From contig NZ_VEDF01000005.1 of NCBI RefSeq assembly GCF_007677725.1, positions 268,491 through 332,490 of the forward strand: a stretch of DNA of 64,000 bases. The letters are read 5' to 3'. The DNA is from Pseudomonas sp. URMO17WK12:I11. GTDB lineage: Bacteria > Pseudomonadota > Gammaproteobacteria > Pseudomonadales > Pseudomonadaceae. The notes below the pieces were generated by a model. That model worked only from the letters and a program-made list of their open reading frames with translations, made no database searches and was not told where the DNA came from. Positions 25,741 through 36,956 of the stretch are shown here, piece after piece. A program made the position numbers and the translations under genes. Each line of letters starts with the position of its first letter. The first letter of the stretch is position 1.

Positions 25741-26658
25741 TTAGAAGTAGCCTTGGCGTTTCTTGTCTTCCATGGAGCCGGCGCCATCGTGGTCGATGAC
25801 ACGGCCCTGGCGTTCGGACGTGCGGGTCAGGAGCATTTCCTGAATGATGTCCGTCAGGGTCTCGGCTTGCGACTCGACAGCGCCCGTCAGCGGGTAGCAG
25901 CCGAGGGTACGGAAACGTACCTTCTTCTTGACGATGCGCGCCTTCTCTTCCTCGGAGAGGTGCTCGAGGATGCGCTCGTCGTCGATCATGATCAGGGTGC
26001 CGTTCTTCTCGATGACTTCACGCTCGGCGGCGAAGTACAGCGGCACGATCGGGATGCCTTCGAGGTAGATGTACTGCCAGATGTCCAGCTCGGTCCAGTT
26101 CGACAGCGGGAAGACGCGGATCGACTCGCCCTTGTTGACCTTGCCGTTGTAGACGTTCCACAGCTCCGGACGCTGGTTCTTCGGGTCCCAGCGGTGCTTG
26201 CTGTCGCGGAACGAGTAGACGCGTTCCTTGGCTCGCGACTTCTCTTCGTCGCGGCGCGCGCCACCGAAGGCGGCGTCGAAACCATGCTTGTCCAACGCCT
26301 GTTTCAGGCCCTGGGTCTTCATGATGTCGGTGTGCTTGGAGCTGCCATGGGTGAACGGGTTGATGCCCTGCGCCACACCCTCGGGGTTGACGTGGGTGAT
26401 CAGCTCCAGGCCCATTTCCTCGACCATCTTGTCGCGGAAGCGGTACATTTCCTGGAATTTCCATTGGGTGTCGACGTGCATCACCGGGAACGGCAACTTG
26501 CCCGGGAAGAAGGCCTTGCGCGCCAGGTGCAGCATCACGGCGGAATCCTTGCCGATCGAGTACAGCATCACCGGGTTGTCGAACTCGGCGGCCACCTCGC
26601 GGATGATGTGGATGCTTTCCGCCTCCAGCTGTTTCAAGTGCGTCAGTTTGTCGACCAT
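25741..26658 (-). CDS. cysD: Sulfate adenylyltransferase subunit 2
   Basis: A 305-residue PP-loop ATP pyrophosphatase that forms APS from ATP and sulfate, together with CysN. The signature [17 protein letters not shown] and the [14 protein letters not shown] stretch are plain, and the tail EDKKRQGYF is typical. It is the first gene of the cysD-cysNC operon; the 170-base gap upstream to the Nif3-like gene should hold its promoter, which I could not assign. Confidence 0.95.
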   Translation of the reverse strand: MVDKLTHLKQLEAESIHIIREVAAEFDNPVMLYSIGKDSAVMLHLARKAFFPGKLPFPVMHVDTQWKFQEMYRFRDKMVEEMGLELITHVNPEGVAQGINPFTHGSSKHTDIMKTQGLKQALDKHGFDAAFGGARRDEEKSRAKERVYSFRDSKHRWDPKNQRPELWNVYNGKVNKGESIRVFPLSNWTELDIWQYIYLEGIPIVPLYFAAEREVIEKNGTLIMIDDERILEHLSEEEKARIVKKKVRFRTLGCYPLTGAVESQAETLTDIIQEMLLTRTSERQGRVIDHDGAGSMEDKKRQGYF

Positions 26659-26829
26659 GGCTACTCACGTAAAACGATGTTATGGACGGCCTGCGGGCCG
26701 TGTTCGAGCGAGCCACTCTATCACAGCAGCTGCTTCTATTTAGGAGGCTAACTAGATCGAAAGCGTCTAACGATATGACTGCCGGTTTGGGCTTGGAGGA
26801 CCTGTGCGGGCCGCGGTCCCCCGCCGAAA

Positions 26830-27588
26830 TCAAATGGGATTGGGGCAGTCGATGAACAGGTGCTCCAAGGCAAAGCGCCGCGCCAGGTAGTCACCCAAGG
26901 CCTGCACCCCATAGCGCTCGGTGGCATGATGCCCGGCGGCGATGAAACTGACGCCATTCTCGCGCGCGCTGTGGTAGGTCTGCTCGGATGCTTCGCCGGT
27001 CAGGTAGAGGTCGACCCCAGCGGCGATCGCCGTGTCGATGTAGCCCTGCCCGCCGCCGGTGCACCAGCCGACCCTGCGGATCATCGCCTGCCCTTCCACC
27101 AGCAGCGGTTCACGCCCCAGCACATCCTGCACCCGGCGGGCGAAGTCGCGCGCCGTCACCGGCTCGGCCAGCGAGCCGACCAGCCCCACCACCTTGGGGT
27201 TGTCCGCATCCAGTGGCCCTTCGACGGTGATATCCAGCTGCCGGGCCAACTGCACGTTGTTGCCGACTTCCGGATGCACGTCCAGCGGCAGGTGAAACGC
27301 CAGCAGGCTGATGTCGTTGTTCAGCAGAGTCTTCAGACGGCGCTGACGGATACCGGTGATGCAGGGGTTCTCGCCTTTCCAGAAGTAGCCATGGTGCACC
27401 AGGATCAGGTCGGCCTCGGCCTCGACCGCCGCATCGAGCAAGGCCTGGCTGGCGGTCACGCCGCTGACGATGCGGCTGACCTGCGGCCGGCCTTCGACCT
27501 GCAAGCCGTTGGGGCAGTAGTCTTGAATCCTGGCGCTAGCGAGGTAACGCTCGGCCTCCTCGACCAGGGTATTGAGCGCGACGGCCAT
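26830..27588 (-). CDS. Nif3-like dinuclear metal-centre hexameric protein
   Basis: A 252-residue Nif3/YbgI family protein. The metal-binding histidines are visible in LILVHHGYFW, LAFHLPLDVH and FIAAGHHATERYG. The family forms toroidal hexamers, some with GTP cyclohydrolase IB-like folds; its role is unsettled. It is divergent from algW, an arrangement common in Pseudomonas. Confidence 0.88.
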   Translation of the reverse strand: MAVALNTLVEEAERYLASARIQDYCPNGLQVEGRPQVSRIVSGVTASQALLDAAVEAEADLILVHHGYFWKGENPCITGIRQRRLKTLLNNDISLLAFHLPLDVHPEVGNNVQLARQLDITVEGPLDADNPKVVGLVGSLAEPVTARDFARRVQDVLGREPLLVEGQAMIRRVGWCTGGGQGYIDTAIAAGVDLYLTGEASEQTYHSARENGVSFIAAGHHATERYGVQALGDYLARRFALEHLFIDCPNPI

Positions 27589-27620
27589 GACGATCTCCTC
27601 GATTTCTGTACGTATAGCGG

Positions 27621-27649
27621 GCCCAACAGCGGGTCAACGCCCGTATAAT
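27621..27649 (+). promoter_or_regulatory. Candidate -10 element upstream of algW
   Basis: A perfect TATAAT at 27644-27649 lies 108 bases before the algW ATG. The base run 17 bases upstream (GCCCAA) is a poor -35. It could serve algW; it overlaps the divergent promoter region of the Nif3-like gene. Confidence 0.35.
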
Positions 27650-27756
27650 GCCGGCCATTATGAGCCGTCGCCGGCAGCGGGGGAACCGGTGTATGATCGC
27701 GCGCGTTCATGGCCCCACTGCGGCCACAGGCCCCCGCTCCTTTCCAGGATTCGTTC

Positions 27757-28917
27757 ATGTTCAAGGCGTTGCGTTATTTTGGCTGGCCCCTGCTTACCGG
27801 TGTTCTGATCGCCGTACTGATCATCCAGCGTTTTCCGCAATGGGTCGGCCTGCCCAGCCAGGATGTCAACCTGCAGCAAGCCCCGCAGACTACCAAGGTC
27901 ATGCAGGGGCCGGTGTCCTACGCCGACGCCGTGACCCTCGCCGCACCGGCAGTGGTCAACCTGTATACCACCAAGGTGGTCAACAAAAGCGCGCATCCGC
28001 TGTTCGAGGACCCGCAGTTCCGGCGCTTCTTCGGTGACAACCTGCCCAAGCAACGGCGCTGGGAATCGAGCCTGGGCTCGGCGGTGATCATGAGCCCCGA
28101 GGGCTATCTGCTGACCAACAACCACGTCACCAGCGGCGCCGACCAGATCGTCGTGGCGCTCAAGGACGGTCGCGAAACCCTGGCGCGGGTGATCGGCAGC
28201 GATCCGGAAACCGATCTGGCGGTGCTCAAGATAGACCTGAAGAACCTGCCAGCGATCACCATTGGCCGCTCCGACAGCATTCATATCGGCGACGTGACTT
28301 TGGCCATTGGTAACCCCTTCGGCGTGGGCCAGACCGTGACCATGGGCATCATCAGCGCCACCGGGCGCAACCAGTTGGGCCTGAACAACTACGAAGACTT
28401 CATCCAGACCGACGCTGCGATCAACCCGGGCAACTCGGGCGGCGCCTTGGTCGATGCCAATGGCAACCTGGTCGGCATCAATACCGCGATCTTCTCCAAG
28501 TCCGGCGGCTCCCAGGGCATCGGCTTCGCCATTCCGGTGAAGCTCGCGCTGGAGGTGATGAAGTCGATCGTCGAGCATGGTCAGGTGATTCGTGGCTGGC
28601 TGGGCATCGAAGTGCAGCCGCTGAGCCAGGAGCTGGCCGAATCGTTCGGCATGCAAGGCCGCCCAGGCATCGTGGTGGCGGGGATCTTCCGCGATGGCCC
28701 GGCGCAGAAGGCCGGCCTGCAACTGGGCGACGTGATTCTGAGCATCAACGGCGAGCCCGCCGGTGACGGGCGCAAGTCGATGAACCAGGTGGCGCGGATC
28801 AAGCCCAACGAAAAGATCAGCATCGAGGTGATGCGCAATGGTCAGCAATTGAAGCTGATCGCCGAAGTCGGCTTGCGACCGCCGCCGGCACCGGTGGTGA
28901 CCAAGGAAGAGAAGTAA
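27757..28917 (+). CDS. algW: Periplasmic site-1 protease AlgW (DegS-like)
   Basis: A 386-residue membrane-anchored HtrA protease. One N-terminal transmembrane segment (WPLLTGVLIAVLII) is followed by a trypsin-like domain with His in LTNNHVTSGA, Asp in SDPETDLAVLK and Ser in NPGNSGGALVD. A single PDZ domain lies at about 270-370. AlgW senses misfolded outer-membrane proteins, cleaves the anti-sigma factor MucA and so releases AlgU, which drives the algD operon found 20 kb further on in this window. The start MFKALRYF is preferred over a frame 16 codons longer. Confidence 0.93.
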   Translation: MFKALRYFGWPLLTGVLIAVLIIQRFPQWVGLPSQDVNLQQAPQTTKVMQGPVSYADAVTLAAPAVVNLYTTKVVNKSAHPLFEDPQFRRFFGDNLPKQRRWESSLGSAVIMSPEGYLLTNNHVTSGADQIVVALKDGRETLARVIGSDPETDLAVLKIDLKNLPAITIGRSDSIHIGDVTLAIGNPFGVGQTVTMGIISATGRNQLGLNNYEDFIQTDAAINPGNSGGALVDANGNLVGINTAIFSKSGGSQGIGFAIPVKLALEVMKSIVEHGQVIRGWLGIEVQPLSQELAESFGMQGRPGIVVAGIFRDGPAQKAGLQLGDVILSINGEPAGDGRKSMNQVARIKPNEKISIEVMRNGQQLKLIAEVGLRPPPAPVVTKEEK

Positions 28918-28918
28918 C

Positions 28919-28946
28919 AACCAGGGCCGCGCAAGCGGCCCTGGTT
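28919..28946. terminator. Hairpin between convergent algW and aapP
   Basis: A perfect 12-bp stem, AACCAGGGCCGC / GCGGCCCTGGTT, with a GCAA loop. It starts within two bases of the algW stop and ends just before the aapP stop. T runs are short, so termination efficiency is uncertain. Confidence 0.6.
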
Positions 28947-28949
28947 ACA

Positions 28950-29714
28950 TCAGTGCAGAATCTGGCTGAGGAACAGCCGGGTCCGCTCGCTGCGTGGGCG
29001 GTCGAAGAAGTCATCGGGCGCTGCCTGCTCGACGATTTCCCCCTTGTCCATGAAGATCACCCGGTTCGCCACGGTCCGGGCAAAGCTCATTTCGTGGGTC
29101 ACGCAGAGCATGGTCATGCCGTCCTCGGCCAGGCTGACCATGGTGTCGAGCACCTCCTTGACCATCTCCGGATCGAGCGCCGAGGTAGGCTCGTCGAACA
29201 GCATGATCTTTGGCTTCATGCACAACGCTCGGGCGATCGCCACACGTTGCTGCTGGCCGCCCGACAGCTGCCCGGGGAACTTGTGCGCCTGCTCCGGAAT
29301 GCGCACTCGCTCCAGGTAGTGCATGGCAATTTCCTCGGCCTGACGGCGCGGCATCTTGCGCACCCACATGGGCGCCAGGGTGCAGTTTTCCAGGATGCTC
29401 AGGTGCGGGAACAGGTTGAAATGCTGGAACACCATGCCCACCTCACGGCGGATCGCCTCGATCTGCTTGAGGTCGTTGGTCAACTCGACGCCATCGACCA
29501 CGATACGCCCCTGCTGGTGTTCTTCCAGGCGGTTGAGGCAGCGAATGGTGGTCGACTTGCCCGAACCGGATGGCCCGCAGAGCACGATACGCTCACCCTG
29601 GCGCACGTTGAGGTTGATGTCCTTGAGCACATGGAATTGCCCGTACCACTTGTTGACACCCTGCATCTGGATAATGCCTTCCGGGCCAACAGGCTGCTTG
29701 ATCGCTTCACTCAT
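28950..29714 (-). CDS. aapP: General L-amino-acid ABC transporter, ATP-binding protein
   Basis: A 254-residue polar-amino-acid-type ABC ATPase: Walker [10 protein letters not shown], signature LSGGQQQR, Walker [13 protein letters not shown], and H-loop VTHEMSF. It energises AapQ/AapM. It is the last gene of aapJQMP. Confidence 0.94.
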   Translation of the reverse strand: MSEAIKQPVGPEGIIQMQGVNKWYGQFHVLKDINLNVRQGERIVLCGPSGSGKSTTIRCLNRLEEHQQGRIVVDGVELTNDLKQIEAIRREVGMVFQHFNLFPHLSILENCTLAPMWVRKMPRRQAEEIAMHYLERVRIPEQAHKFPGQLSGGQQQRVAIARALCMKPKIMLFDEPTSALDPEMVKEVLDTMVSLAEDGMTMLCVTHEMSFARTVANRVIFMDKGEIVEQAAPDDFFDRPRSERTRLFLSQILH

Positions 29715-29724
29715 CTCGACACTC

Positions 29725-30822
29725 CTAACGCTTGTGGCCAGTGTCCAGCTTGCGCTCCAGATGCATGGAGTAGCGGGACATACCGAAACAGAAAATCCAG
29801 AACACCAGGGCGGCGAACACGTAGCCCTCGGTGGCCATGCCCAGCCAGGCCGGGTCGGCGGCAGCTTGCTTGACGCTGTTCAACAGGTCGAACAGGCCGA
29901 TGATGATCACCAGGCTGGTGTCCTTGAACAGGGCGATGAAGGTGTTGACGATGCCGGGGATCACCAGCTTGAGGGCTTGCGGCAGGATCACCAGGCCCAT
30001 CGCCCGCCAATAACCCAGGCCCATGGCCGCGGCCGCTTCGTACTGGCCTTTGGGGATGGCCTGCAGGCCGCCGCGCACCACCTCGGCGATGTACGCCGAC
30101 TGGAACAGAATCACCCCGATCATCGCCCGCAGCAGCTTGTCGAAGCTCATGCCTTCAGGCAGGAACAGCGGCAGCATCACCGATGACATGAACAGCACGG
30201 TGATCAGCGGCACGCCACGCCAGAACTCGATGAAGGTGACACAGACCACCTTCACCGCCGGCATTTTCGAGCGCCGCCCCAAGGCCAGCAGGATGCCCAG
30301 CGGCAAGGCGCCAACGATGCCCACGGTGGCGATCACCAAGGTCAGCATCAGGCCGCCCCACTGGCTGGTGGCAACGCTGCTCAGGCCCAGCACGCCACCG
30401 TGCAACAGGGTGTAGGCGACGATTGGGTACAGCACCAGCAGGCCCAGGCCATAGATCGCCTTGCGCGGGAAGCGCTTGATGAACAGCGGCGCGCCACCCA
30501 GTACCGCCAGCCACACGGTCAGGTCGACCCGCCAGCGCAATTCGGCAGGGTAATAGCCGTACATGAACTGGCCAAAGCGCTGCTGCACGAACACCCAGCA
30601 GGCGCCTTGCTTGGTGCAGTCGGCGCGTGTGCTGCCGACCCAGTTGGCGTCCAGCAACGCCCACTGCACCAGCGGCGGCACGATCAGCCACACCAGGTAA
30701 ACCGCGAACAGGGTCAACAGGGTGTTGAGCCAGCTGGAGAACAGGTTTGCACGCATCCATGCGAGCACGCCGACGGTCTTCACCGGCGGCGGCATGTCAG
30801 GTTTGAAAACATGTGCATTCAC
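29725..30822 (-). CDS. aapM: General L-amino-acid ABC transporter, permease
   Basis: A 365-residue inner-membrane permease of the HisM/GlnP family. The extended N-terminal half is typical of AapM. The EAA-like loop, which contacts the ATPase, is seen in [16 protein letters not shown]. Near it lie [11 protein letters not shown] and [10 protein letters not shown]. It lies 10 bases before aapP and pairs with AapQ. Confidence 0.93.
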   Translation of the reverse strand: MNAHVFKPDMPPPVKTVGVLAWMRANLFSSWLNTLLTLFAVYLVWLIVPPLVQWALLDANWVGSTRADCTKQGACWVFVQQRFGQFMYGYYPAELRWRVDLTVWLAVLGGAPLFIKRFPRKAIYGLGLLVLYPIVAYTLLHGGVLGLSSVATSQWGGLMLTLVIATVGIVGALPLGILLALGRRSKMPAVKVVCVTFIEFWRGVPLITVLFMSSVMLPLFLPEGMSFDKLLRAMIGVILFQSAYIAEVVRGGLQAIPKGQYEAAAAMGLGYWRAMGLVILPQALKLVIPGIVNTFIALFKDTSLVIIIGLFDLLNSVKQAAADPAWLGMATEGYVFAALVFWIFCFGMSRYSMHLERKLDTGHKR

Positions 30823-30832
30823 GGGCGTATCC

Positions 30833-32011
30833 TCACCGCTCGATCAGCGCGATGCGCTTGTTGTACCAGTTCATCAGCAGCGAAATGCTGATGCTGATGG
30901 CGAGATAGACACTCATGGTGATGGCGATCACCTCGATGGCCTGGCCGGTCTGGTTCAGCACCGTCCCGGCGAACAGCGAAACCATCTCCGGGTAGCCGAT
31001 GCCCGCCGCCAGCGACGAGTTCTTGGCCAGGTTCAGGTACTGGCTGGTCAACGGCGGAATGATCACCCGCAGGGCCTGCGGGATGATCACCTTGCGCAGG
31101 GTCGGGCCTTCGCGCAGGCCGAGCGAGCGCGCAGCTTCGGTCTGCCCATGGCTGACCGAGCGAATCCCGGAGCGCACGATCTCGGCGATGAACGCGGCGG
31201 TGTAGATGGTCAAGGCCAGGGTCAGCGCCAGCAGCTCAGGTATCAGCACCCAGCCACCGACGAAGTTGAAGCCCTTGAGCTGCGGCACCTGCCAATGCAC
31301 CGGGCTGCCGAACAGCAGCACGCAGGCCCCGGGGATGCCGATCAGCAAGGCCAGGCCCAGCCAGAACTTGTGCAGCGGCTGCCCAGTGGCGTCGAAGCGC
31401 CGGTTGGCGTAGCGGACCATGGCCACGATGGCCAGCAGCGCCACGGCAACGGCCACCACGAACGGCCAGAAGCCTTCGGCCATCGAGGCTCCGGGGATGT
31501 TCAGGCCGCGGTTGCTGATGAACACCATGTCGTCGATGTTGATGCTGCCCCGTGGTCCTGGCAGGGTCAGGAACACGGCGAAGTACCAGAACAGGATCTG
31601 CAGCAAGGGCGGGATATTGCGGAAGGTCTCGACATACACCGCCGCCAGTTTGCTGATCATCCAGTTCGGCGACAGCCGCGCCACGCCGATGACGAAGCCC
31701 AGTACGGTGGCCAGGATCACGCCGATCAAGGTCACCAGCAGGGTATTGAGCAGGCCGATGACGAACACCCGCGCATAGCTGTCGGATTCGACGTAGGGGA
31801 TCAGGTGCTGGGCAATGCCGAAGCCTGCGCTGCGCTCGAGAAAGTCGAAGCCCGAGGTGATGCCCCGGTGTTGCAGGTTGGTCTGGGTGTTGTGGAACAG
31901 GTACCAGCCCAGACCCACCACCAGGACCACGGTGAGGATCTGGAACAGCCACGCGCGCACACGTGGATCGCTCAGGGACAGGCCCCTTTGTGCGCCGATT
32001 CGATTTTGCAT
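30833..32011 (-). CDS. aapQ: General L-amino-acid ABC transporter, permease
   Basis: A 392-residue permease with an extra large periplasmic loop between the first and later helices, as usual for AapQ. The coupling loop is GQTEAARSLGLREGPTLRKV. Multiple transmembrane segments are visible (ILTVVLVVGLGWYLF; LGVILATVLGFVIGVA-like). It forms the membrane channel with AapM. Confidence 0.93.
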   Translation of the reverse strand: MQNRIGAQRGLSLSDPRVRAWLFQILTVVLVVGLGWYLFHNTQTNLQHRGITSGFDFLERSAGFGIAQHLIPYVESDSYARVFVIGLLNTLLVTLIGVILATVLGFVIGVARLSPNWMISKLAAVYVETFRNIPPLLQILFWYFAVFLTLPGPRGSINIDDMVFISNRGLNIPGASMAEGFWPFVVAVAVALLAIVAMVRYANRRFDATGQPLHKFWLGLALLIGIPGACVLLFGSPVHWQVPQLKGFNFVGGWVLIPELLALTLALTIYTAAFIAEIVRSGIRSVSHGQTEAARSLGLREGPTLRKVIIPQALRVIIPPLTSQYLNLAKNSSLAAGIGYPEMVSLFAGTVLNQTGQAIEVIAITMSVYLAISISISLLMNWYNKRIALIER

Positions 32012-32078
32012 GAAGTGCCCCGGAAAGTAGGGTTCCGAACGACCTGCGGCGGCCGAATGCCGCCGCAGGGTGCAGCCA

Positions 32079-33107
32079 TCAGCGCACCGGTGGCGCGTAC
32101 TGGATGCCGCCGTTGTTCCACAGGGCGTTCATGCCACGGTCGATCTTCAGGTCGGTGCTCTGGCCCAGGTTCTTCTCGAACACTTCGCCATAGTTGCCGA
32201 CTTGCTTGACGATCTGCACCACCCAGTCCTTGGGCAGCTTCAGGTCCTTGCCGTACTCACCGTCGCCACCGAGCAGGCGGGCGACATCCGGGTTCTTGGT
32301 CGCCTTGGCTTCAGCCTCGACGTTCTTCGAGGTGATGCCGGCCTCTTCGGCGTTGAGCATGGCGAACAAGGTCCATTTGACGATGCTGAACCATTCCTCG
32401 TCGCCCTTGCGCACCACCGGGCCCAGCGGTTCCTTGGAGATGGTTTCCGGCAGCACCACGTACTCGGTCGGTGCGGCCAGCTTGGAGCGCTGCGCGAACA
32501 GCTGGGACTTGTCCGAGGTCAGTACGTCGCAACGGCCAGATTCCAGGGACTTGGCGCTCTCGTCCGAGGTATCGAAGGTGATCGGGGTGTATTTCAGGCC
32601 ATTGGCGCGGAAGAAGTCCGACACGTTCAGTTCGGTGGTGGTACCGGCCTGGATACAGATGGTCGCACCATCGAGTTCCTTGGCGCTGGAGACGCCAAGC
32701 TTCTTGTTGACCAAGAAGCCCACGCCGTCATAGTAGGTGACGCCGGCGAACACCAGGCCCATGCCGGCATCGCGCGAGCTGGTCCAGGTGGTATTGCGCG
32801 ACAGCACATCGACCTCGCCTGACTGCAGCGCGGTGAAGCGCTCCTTGGCGTTGAGCTGGCTGAACTTGACCTTGCTGGCGTCACCGAACACGGCCGCTGC
32901 GACTGCGCGGCAGACATCGGCGTCGATACCGACGATCTTGCCTTGTGCATCCGGTACCGAGAAGCCTGGCAAGCCATCGCTCACGCCACACTGGACGAAG
33001 CCCTTCTTCTTCACCGCATCGAGGGTGGCACCGGCCTGGGCAGTGCTCACGGCGCCCAATGCGGCGGCAGCGGTCAGGACTGCCAGGGTGGTTTTCAACA
33101 TCTTCAT
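32079..33107 (-). CDS. aapJ: General L-amino-acid ABC transporter, substrate-binding protein
   Basis: A 342-residue periplasmic binding protein. A signal peptide of about 22 residues ends TAQA. The solute-binding fold follows (KKGFVQCGVSDGLPGFSVPD, DADVCRAVAAAVFGD, NTTWTSSRDAGMG). It captures a wide range of L-amino acids for AapQMP. It is the first gene of the operon and has a 180-base leader with a sigma-54 promoter match, in keeping with nitrogen control. Confidence 0.94.
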   Translation of the reverse strand: MKMLKTTLAVLTAAAALGAVSTAQAGATLDAVKKKGFVQCGVSDGLPGFSVPDAQGKIVGIDADVCRAVAAAVFGDASKVKFSQLNAKERFTALQSGEVDVLSRNTTWTSSRDAGMGLVFAGVTYYDGVGFLVNKKLGVSSAKELDGATICIQAGTTTELNVSDFFRANGLKYTPITFDTSDESAKSLESGRCDVLTSDKSQLFAQRSKLAAPTEYVVLPETISKEPLGPVVRKGDEEWFSIVKWTLFAMLNAEEAGITSKNVEAEAKATKNPDVARLLGGDGEYGKDLKLPKDWVVQIVKQVGNYGEVFEKNLGQSTDLKIDRGMNALWNNGGIQYAPPVR

Positions 33108-34095
<988 letters not shown>

Positions 34096-34194
34096 GACCA
34101 ACCCGCCCCTGGCTGGGCGTTTTCCGCTACGCCGTGCGGATGTCTTGCATTACACTGCCCGGCGTACATTCCTTAATCAGTTGATGAGAAGATC

Positions 34195-35658
34195 GTGCTC
34201 AAGGCACTCAAGAAACTATTCGGCAAACCAGACGCCGCGCCCACTGCGCCCGCGCCTGCTGCCAGCGTCACGCCCGCCGCGCCCGCGCCAAGCGCACCGG
34301 CCCGGCCGCAACCGAAAGCGCCAGCGCCTCGGCAACCTGCCATCGCCAAGCCCACTGCAAACGCCGAGCCTGCGGCAGCAGCCAGCAAGCCTGCCGAGGA
34401 CAAGCCGCGCCGCGAACGCAAACCCAAACCCCAGGCCAGCCTGTGGAAGCCGGAAGACTTCGTGGTCGAGCCGCAGGAAGGCAAGACCCGCTTCCACGAC
34501 TTCAAGCTCTCCAACGAGCTGATGCATGCCATTCACGACTTGGGCTTCCCCTACTGCACGCCGATCCAGGCGCAGGTGCTGGGCTTCACCCTGCGCGGCC
34601 AGGACGCCATCGGCCGGGCGCAGACCGGCACCGGCAAGACCGCGGCGTTTCTGATTTCGATCATTTCCCAGTTGCAGCAGACGCCACCGCCCAAGGAGCG
34701 CTACATGGGCGAGCCACGGGCACTGATCATCGCCCCAACGCGCGAGTTGGTGGTGCAGATCGCCAAGGACGCTGCCGCCCTGACCAAGTACACCGGCCTG
34801 AACGTCATGAGCTTTGTAGGCGGCATGGACTTCGACAAGCAGCTCAAGGCCCTGGAGGCGCGGCACTGCGACATCCTGGTGGCCACGCCGGGCCGCTTGC
34901 TGGACTTCAACCAGCGCGGCGAGGTGCACCTGGACATGGTCGAGGTCATGGTGCTCGACGAAGCTGACCGCATGCTCGACATGGGTTTCATCCCGCAAGT
35001 GCGGCAGATCATCCGCCAGACCCCGCCCAAGAGCGAACGCCAGACCCTGCTGTTCTCCGCCACCTTCACAGACGATGTGATGAACCTGGCCAAGCAGTGG
35101 ACGACCGACCCGGCAATCGTCGAGATCGAGCCGGAGAACGTCGCCAGCGAGACGGTCGAGCAGCACGTGTATGCGGTGGCCGGCAGCGACAAGTACAAGC
35201 TGCTGTACAACCTGGTGACCCAGAACCAGTGGGAACGGGTCATGGTCTTCGCCAACCGCAAGGACGAGGTGCGGCGCATCGAGGAAAAACTGGTGCGCGA
35301 CGGCATCAACGCCGCCCAGCTCTCGGGCGATGTGCCTCAGCACAAACGTATTCGTACCCTGGAGAACTTCCGCGAAGGGCGCATCACCGTGCTGGTGGCA
35401 ACCGACGTGGCTGGGCGCGGGATCCACATCGATGGCATCAGCCACGTGATCAACTTCACCCTGCCAGAAGATCCGGACGACTACGTGCACCGCATCGGTC
35501 GTACCGGCCGCGCCGGTACCAATGGCGTGTCGATCAGCTTCGCCGGGGAGGATGACTCCTACCAGTTGCCAGCGATCGAAGCGCTGCTGGGGCGCAAGAT
35601 CAAGTGTGAGATGCCACCGGATGAGTTGCTCAAACCAGTGCCGCGCAAGCCGCACTGA
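34195..35658 (+). CDS. rhlB: ATP-dependent RNA helicase RhlB
   Basis: A DEAD-box helicase. The N-terminal 70 residues are Pro/Ala-rich and disordered, then the core follows: [11 protein letters not shown] (motif I), [13 protein letters not shown] (II), LFSATF (III) and [10 protein letters not shown] (VI). RhlB unwinds structured RNA, classically in the RNase E degradosome. The start is a GTG preceded by GAGAAG. 487 residues, longer than E. coli RhlB because of the tail at the N terminus. Confidence 0.9.
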   Translation: MLKALKKLFGKPDAAPTAPAPAASVTPAAPAPSAPARPQPKAPAPRQPAIAKPTANAEPAAAASKPAEDKPRRERKPKPQASLWKPEDFVVEPQEGKTRFHDFKLSNELMHAIHDLGFPYCTPIQAQVLGFTLRGQDAIGRAQTGTGKTAAFLISIISQLQQTPPPKERYMGEPRALIIAPTRELVVQIAKDAAALTKYTGLNVMSFVGGMDFDKQLKALEARHCDILVATPGRLLDFNQRGEVHLDMVEVMVLDEADRMLDMGFIPQVRQIIRQTPPKSERQTLLFSATFTDDVMNLAKQWTTDPAIVEIEPENVASETVEQHVYAVAGSDKYKLLYNLVTQNQWERVMVFANRKDEVRRIEEKLVRDGINAAQLSGDVPQHKRIRTLENFREGRITVLVATDVAGRGIHIDGISHVINFTLPEDPDDYVHRIGRTGRAGTNGVSISFAGEDDSYQLPAIEALLGRKIKCEMPPDELLKPVPRKPH

Positions 35659-36105
35659 TTACCAGCGCCCGGCAGCATCCTGGTCGCTCTGCCTGCCTTC
35701 GACCCAGCGCGGCCCTTCCTGGGTGTTTTCCTTCTTCCAGAACGGCGCGCGGGTTTTCAGGTAATCCATGATGAAGTTGCAGGCATCGAACGCTGCTTGC
35801 CGATGGGCACTGGCCACACCGACGAAGACGATCGGCTCGCCTGGCTCGAGCGCGCCGATGCGGTGCAGTACCTCGACCTTGAGCAGTGGCCAGCGCTGCT
35901 CGGCCTCGACGACGATCTTGCCCAGGGCTTTCTCGGTCATGCCGGGGTAGTGCTCGAGGAACATGCCGGCGACGTCGCGCCCGTCATTGAAGTCGCGCAC
36001 GTAGCCGACGAACCCCACCACCGCGCCGACCCCGACATTCGCCGCATGCATGGCGTTGACCTCGGCGCCTGGATCGAAAGCGCTTTGCTGTACGCGTACC
36101 GCCAT
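35659..36105 (-). CDS. moaE: Molybdopterin synthase catalytic subunit
   Basis: A 148-residue MoaE that transfers sulfur from MoaD thiocarboxylate to precursor Z. VGFVGYVRDFNDGRDV, LEHYPGMTEKAL and the catalytic Lys in RAPFWKKE are all present. Its stop abuts that of rhlB. It lies two bases after moaD in the moaCDE operon. Confidence 0.94.
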   Translation of the reverse strand: MAVRVQQSAFDPGAEVNAMHAANVGVGAVVGFVGYVRDFNDGRDVAGMFLEHYPGMTEKALGKIVVEAEQRWPLLKVEVLHRIGALEPGEPIVFVGVASAHRQAAFDACNFIMDYLKTRAPFWKKENTQEGPRWVEGRQSDQDAAGRW

Positions 36106-36107
36106 GC

Positions 36108-36353
36108 TCAGCCTCCTGTCACAGGTGGAAAGAATGCCACTTCATCGCCGTCCTGCACCGGCTCATCCAGGCGGCACAGGTCTTCATTGCGCGCACACAT
36201 CAGGTTGTGTTCTGCCAGCACCGCGTAGTCCCCGCCTTTGTCGACAAGCGCCTGACGGACATCGTCCAGCACGCTGAACCGACCTTCCAGCTGTTCGGCA
36301 TCCAGCCCCAGTCGCTCGCGGTAACGGGCGAAATACATCACCTTTATCTTCAT
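36108..36353 (-). CDS. moaD: Molybdopterin synthase sulfur carrier subunit
   Basis: An 81-residue ubiquitin-like protein ending in the required Gly-Gly (FFPPVTGG), which becomes the thiocarboxylate. It starts [16 protein letters not shown]. Its ATG overlaps the moaC stop by one base, so translation is coupled. Confidence 0.94.
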   Translation of the reverse strand: MKIKVMYFARYRERLGLDAEQLEGRFSVLDDVRQALVDKGGDYAVLAEHNLMCARNEDLCRLDEPVQDGDEVAFFPPVTGG

Positions 36354-36823
36354 CACGCCTGCACCTTGTAGTGGCCACTCTTGCCGCCGAGCTTTTCCAG
36401 CAGGCGCACCTGCTCGATGAGCATGCCCTTGTCCACGGCCTTGCACATGTCGTAGAGGGTCAGCGCGGCGACGCTGGCGGCGGTCAGCGCTTCCATCTCC
36501 ACCCCGGTCTGCCCGGCCAGCTTGCAACGGGCCACGATGTGTACCGAATCTTCGCCTTGGGCGCTCAATTCGACTTTCACGCTGGTCAGCATCAGCGGGT
36601 GGCACAACGGGATCAGGTCGCTGGTCTTCTTCGCCGCCTGGATGCCGGCGATACGTGCTACCGCGAACACATCGCCCTTGGGGTGTTGACCGTCGACGAT
36701 CATTTGCAAGGTCTGCGGCAACATGCGCACCCGCGCTTCTGCCACCGCTTCGCGCTCGGTCACGGCTTTTTCAGTGACGTCGACCATGTTGGCGCGCCCC
36801 TGGGAATCAAGATGTGTCAGCAC
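36353..36823 (-). CDS. moaC: Cyclic pyranopterin monophosphate synthase
   Basis: A 156-residue MoaC that makes cPMP in molybdenum cofactor synthesis. Conserved parts are [31 protein letters not shown] and [20 protein letters not shown], with the active-site Lys/Asp near MCKAVDKGM. The start is a GTG. It is the first gene of moaCDE. Confidence 0.95.
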   Translation of the reverse strand: MLTHLDSQGRANMVDVTEKAVTEREAVAEARVRMLPQTLQMIVDGQHPKGDVFAVARIAGIQAAKKTSDLIPLCHPLMLTSVKVELSAQGEDSVHIVARCKLAGQTGVEMEALTAASVAALTLYDMCKAVDKGMLIEQVRLLEKLGGKSGHYKVQA

Positions 36824-36902
36824 TGCTCTGCTCCTGTGAAGGGAACAGAGAGTGTAAACCCGTGGGTCAGCTTTGCGCAGTGGATTGTGTTATGGAGAGG
36901 CG

Positions 36903-36931
36903 ACCTTGCCGGCGTATCGAACCGGCAAGGT
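36903..36931. terminator. Hairpin between moaC and the phoH-like gene
   Basis: A perfect 10-bp stem, ACCTTGCCGG / CCGGCAAGGT, with a nine-base loop, 26 bases after the PhoH stop on the minus strand. No T run follows. It is a weak terminator or a transcript-stabilising hairpin. Confidence 0.45.
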
Positions 36932-36956
36932 GGCTTACACAGGATCTTCCAAGGGC

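Noticed and set aside
24142..26751. 869-residue open frame on the plus strand opposite cysD and cysNC
   Set aside because: It is an antisense shadow of two confident enzymes in high-GC DNA; its translation is rich in Val, Gly, His and Asp without domains, and no ribosome binding site supports it.
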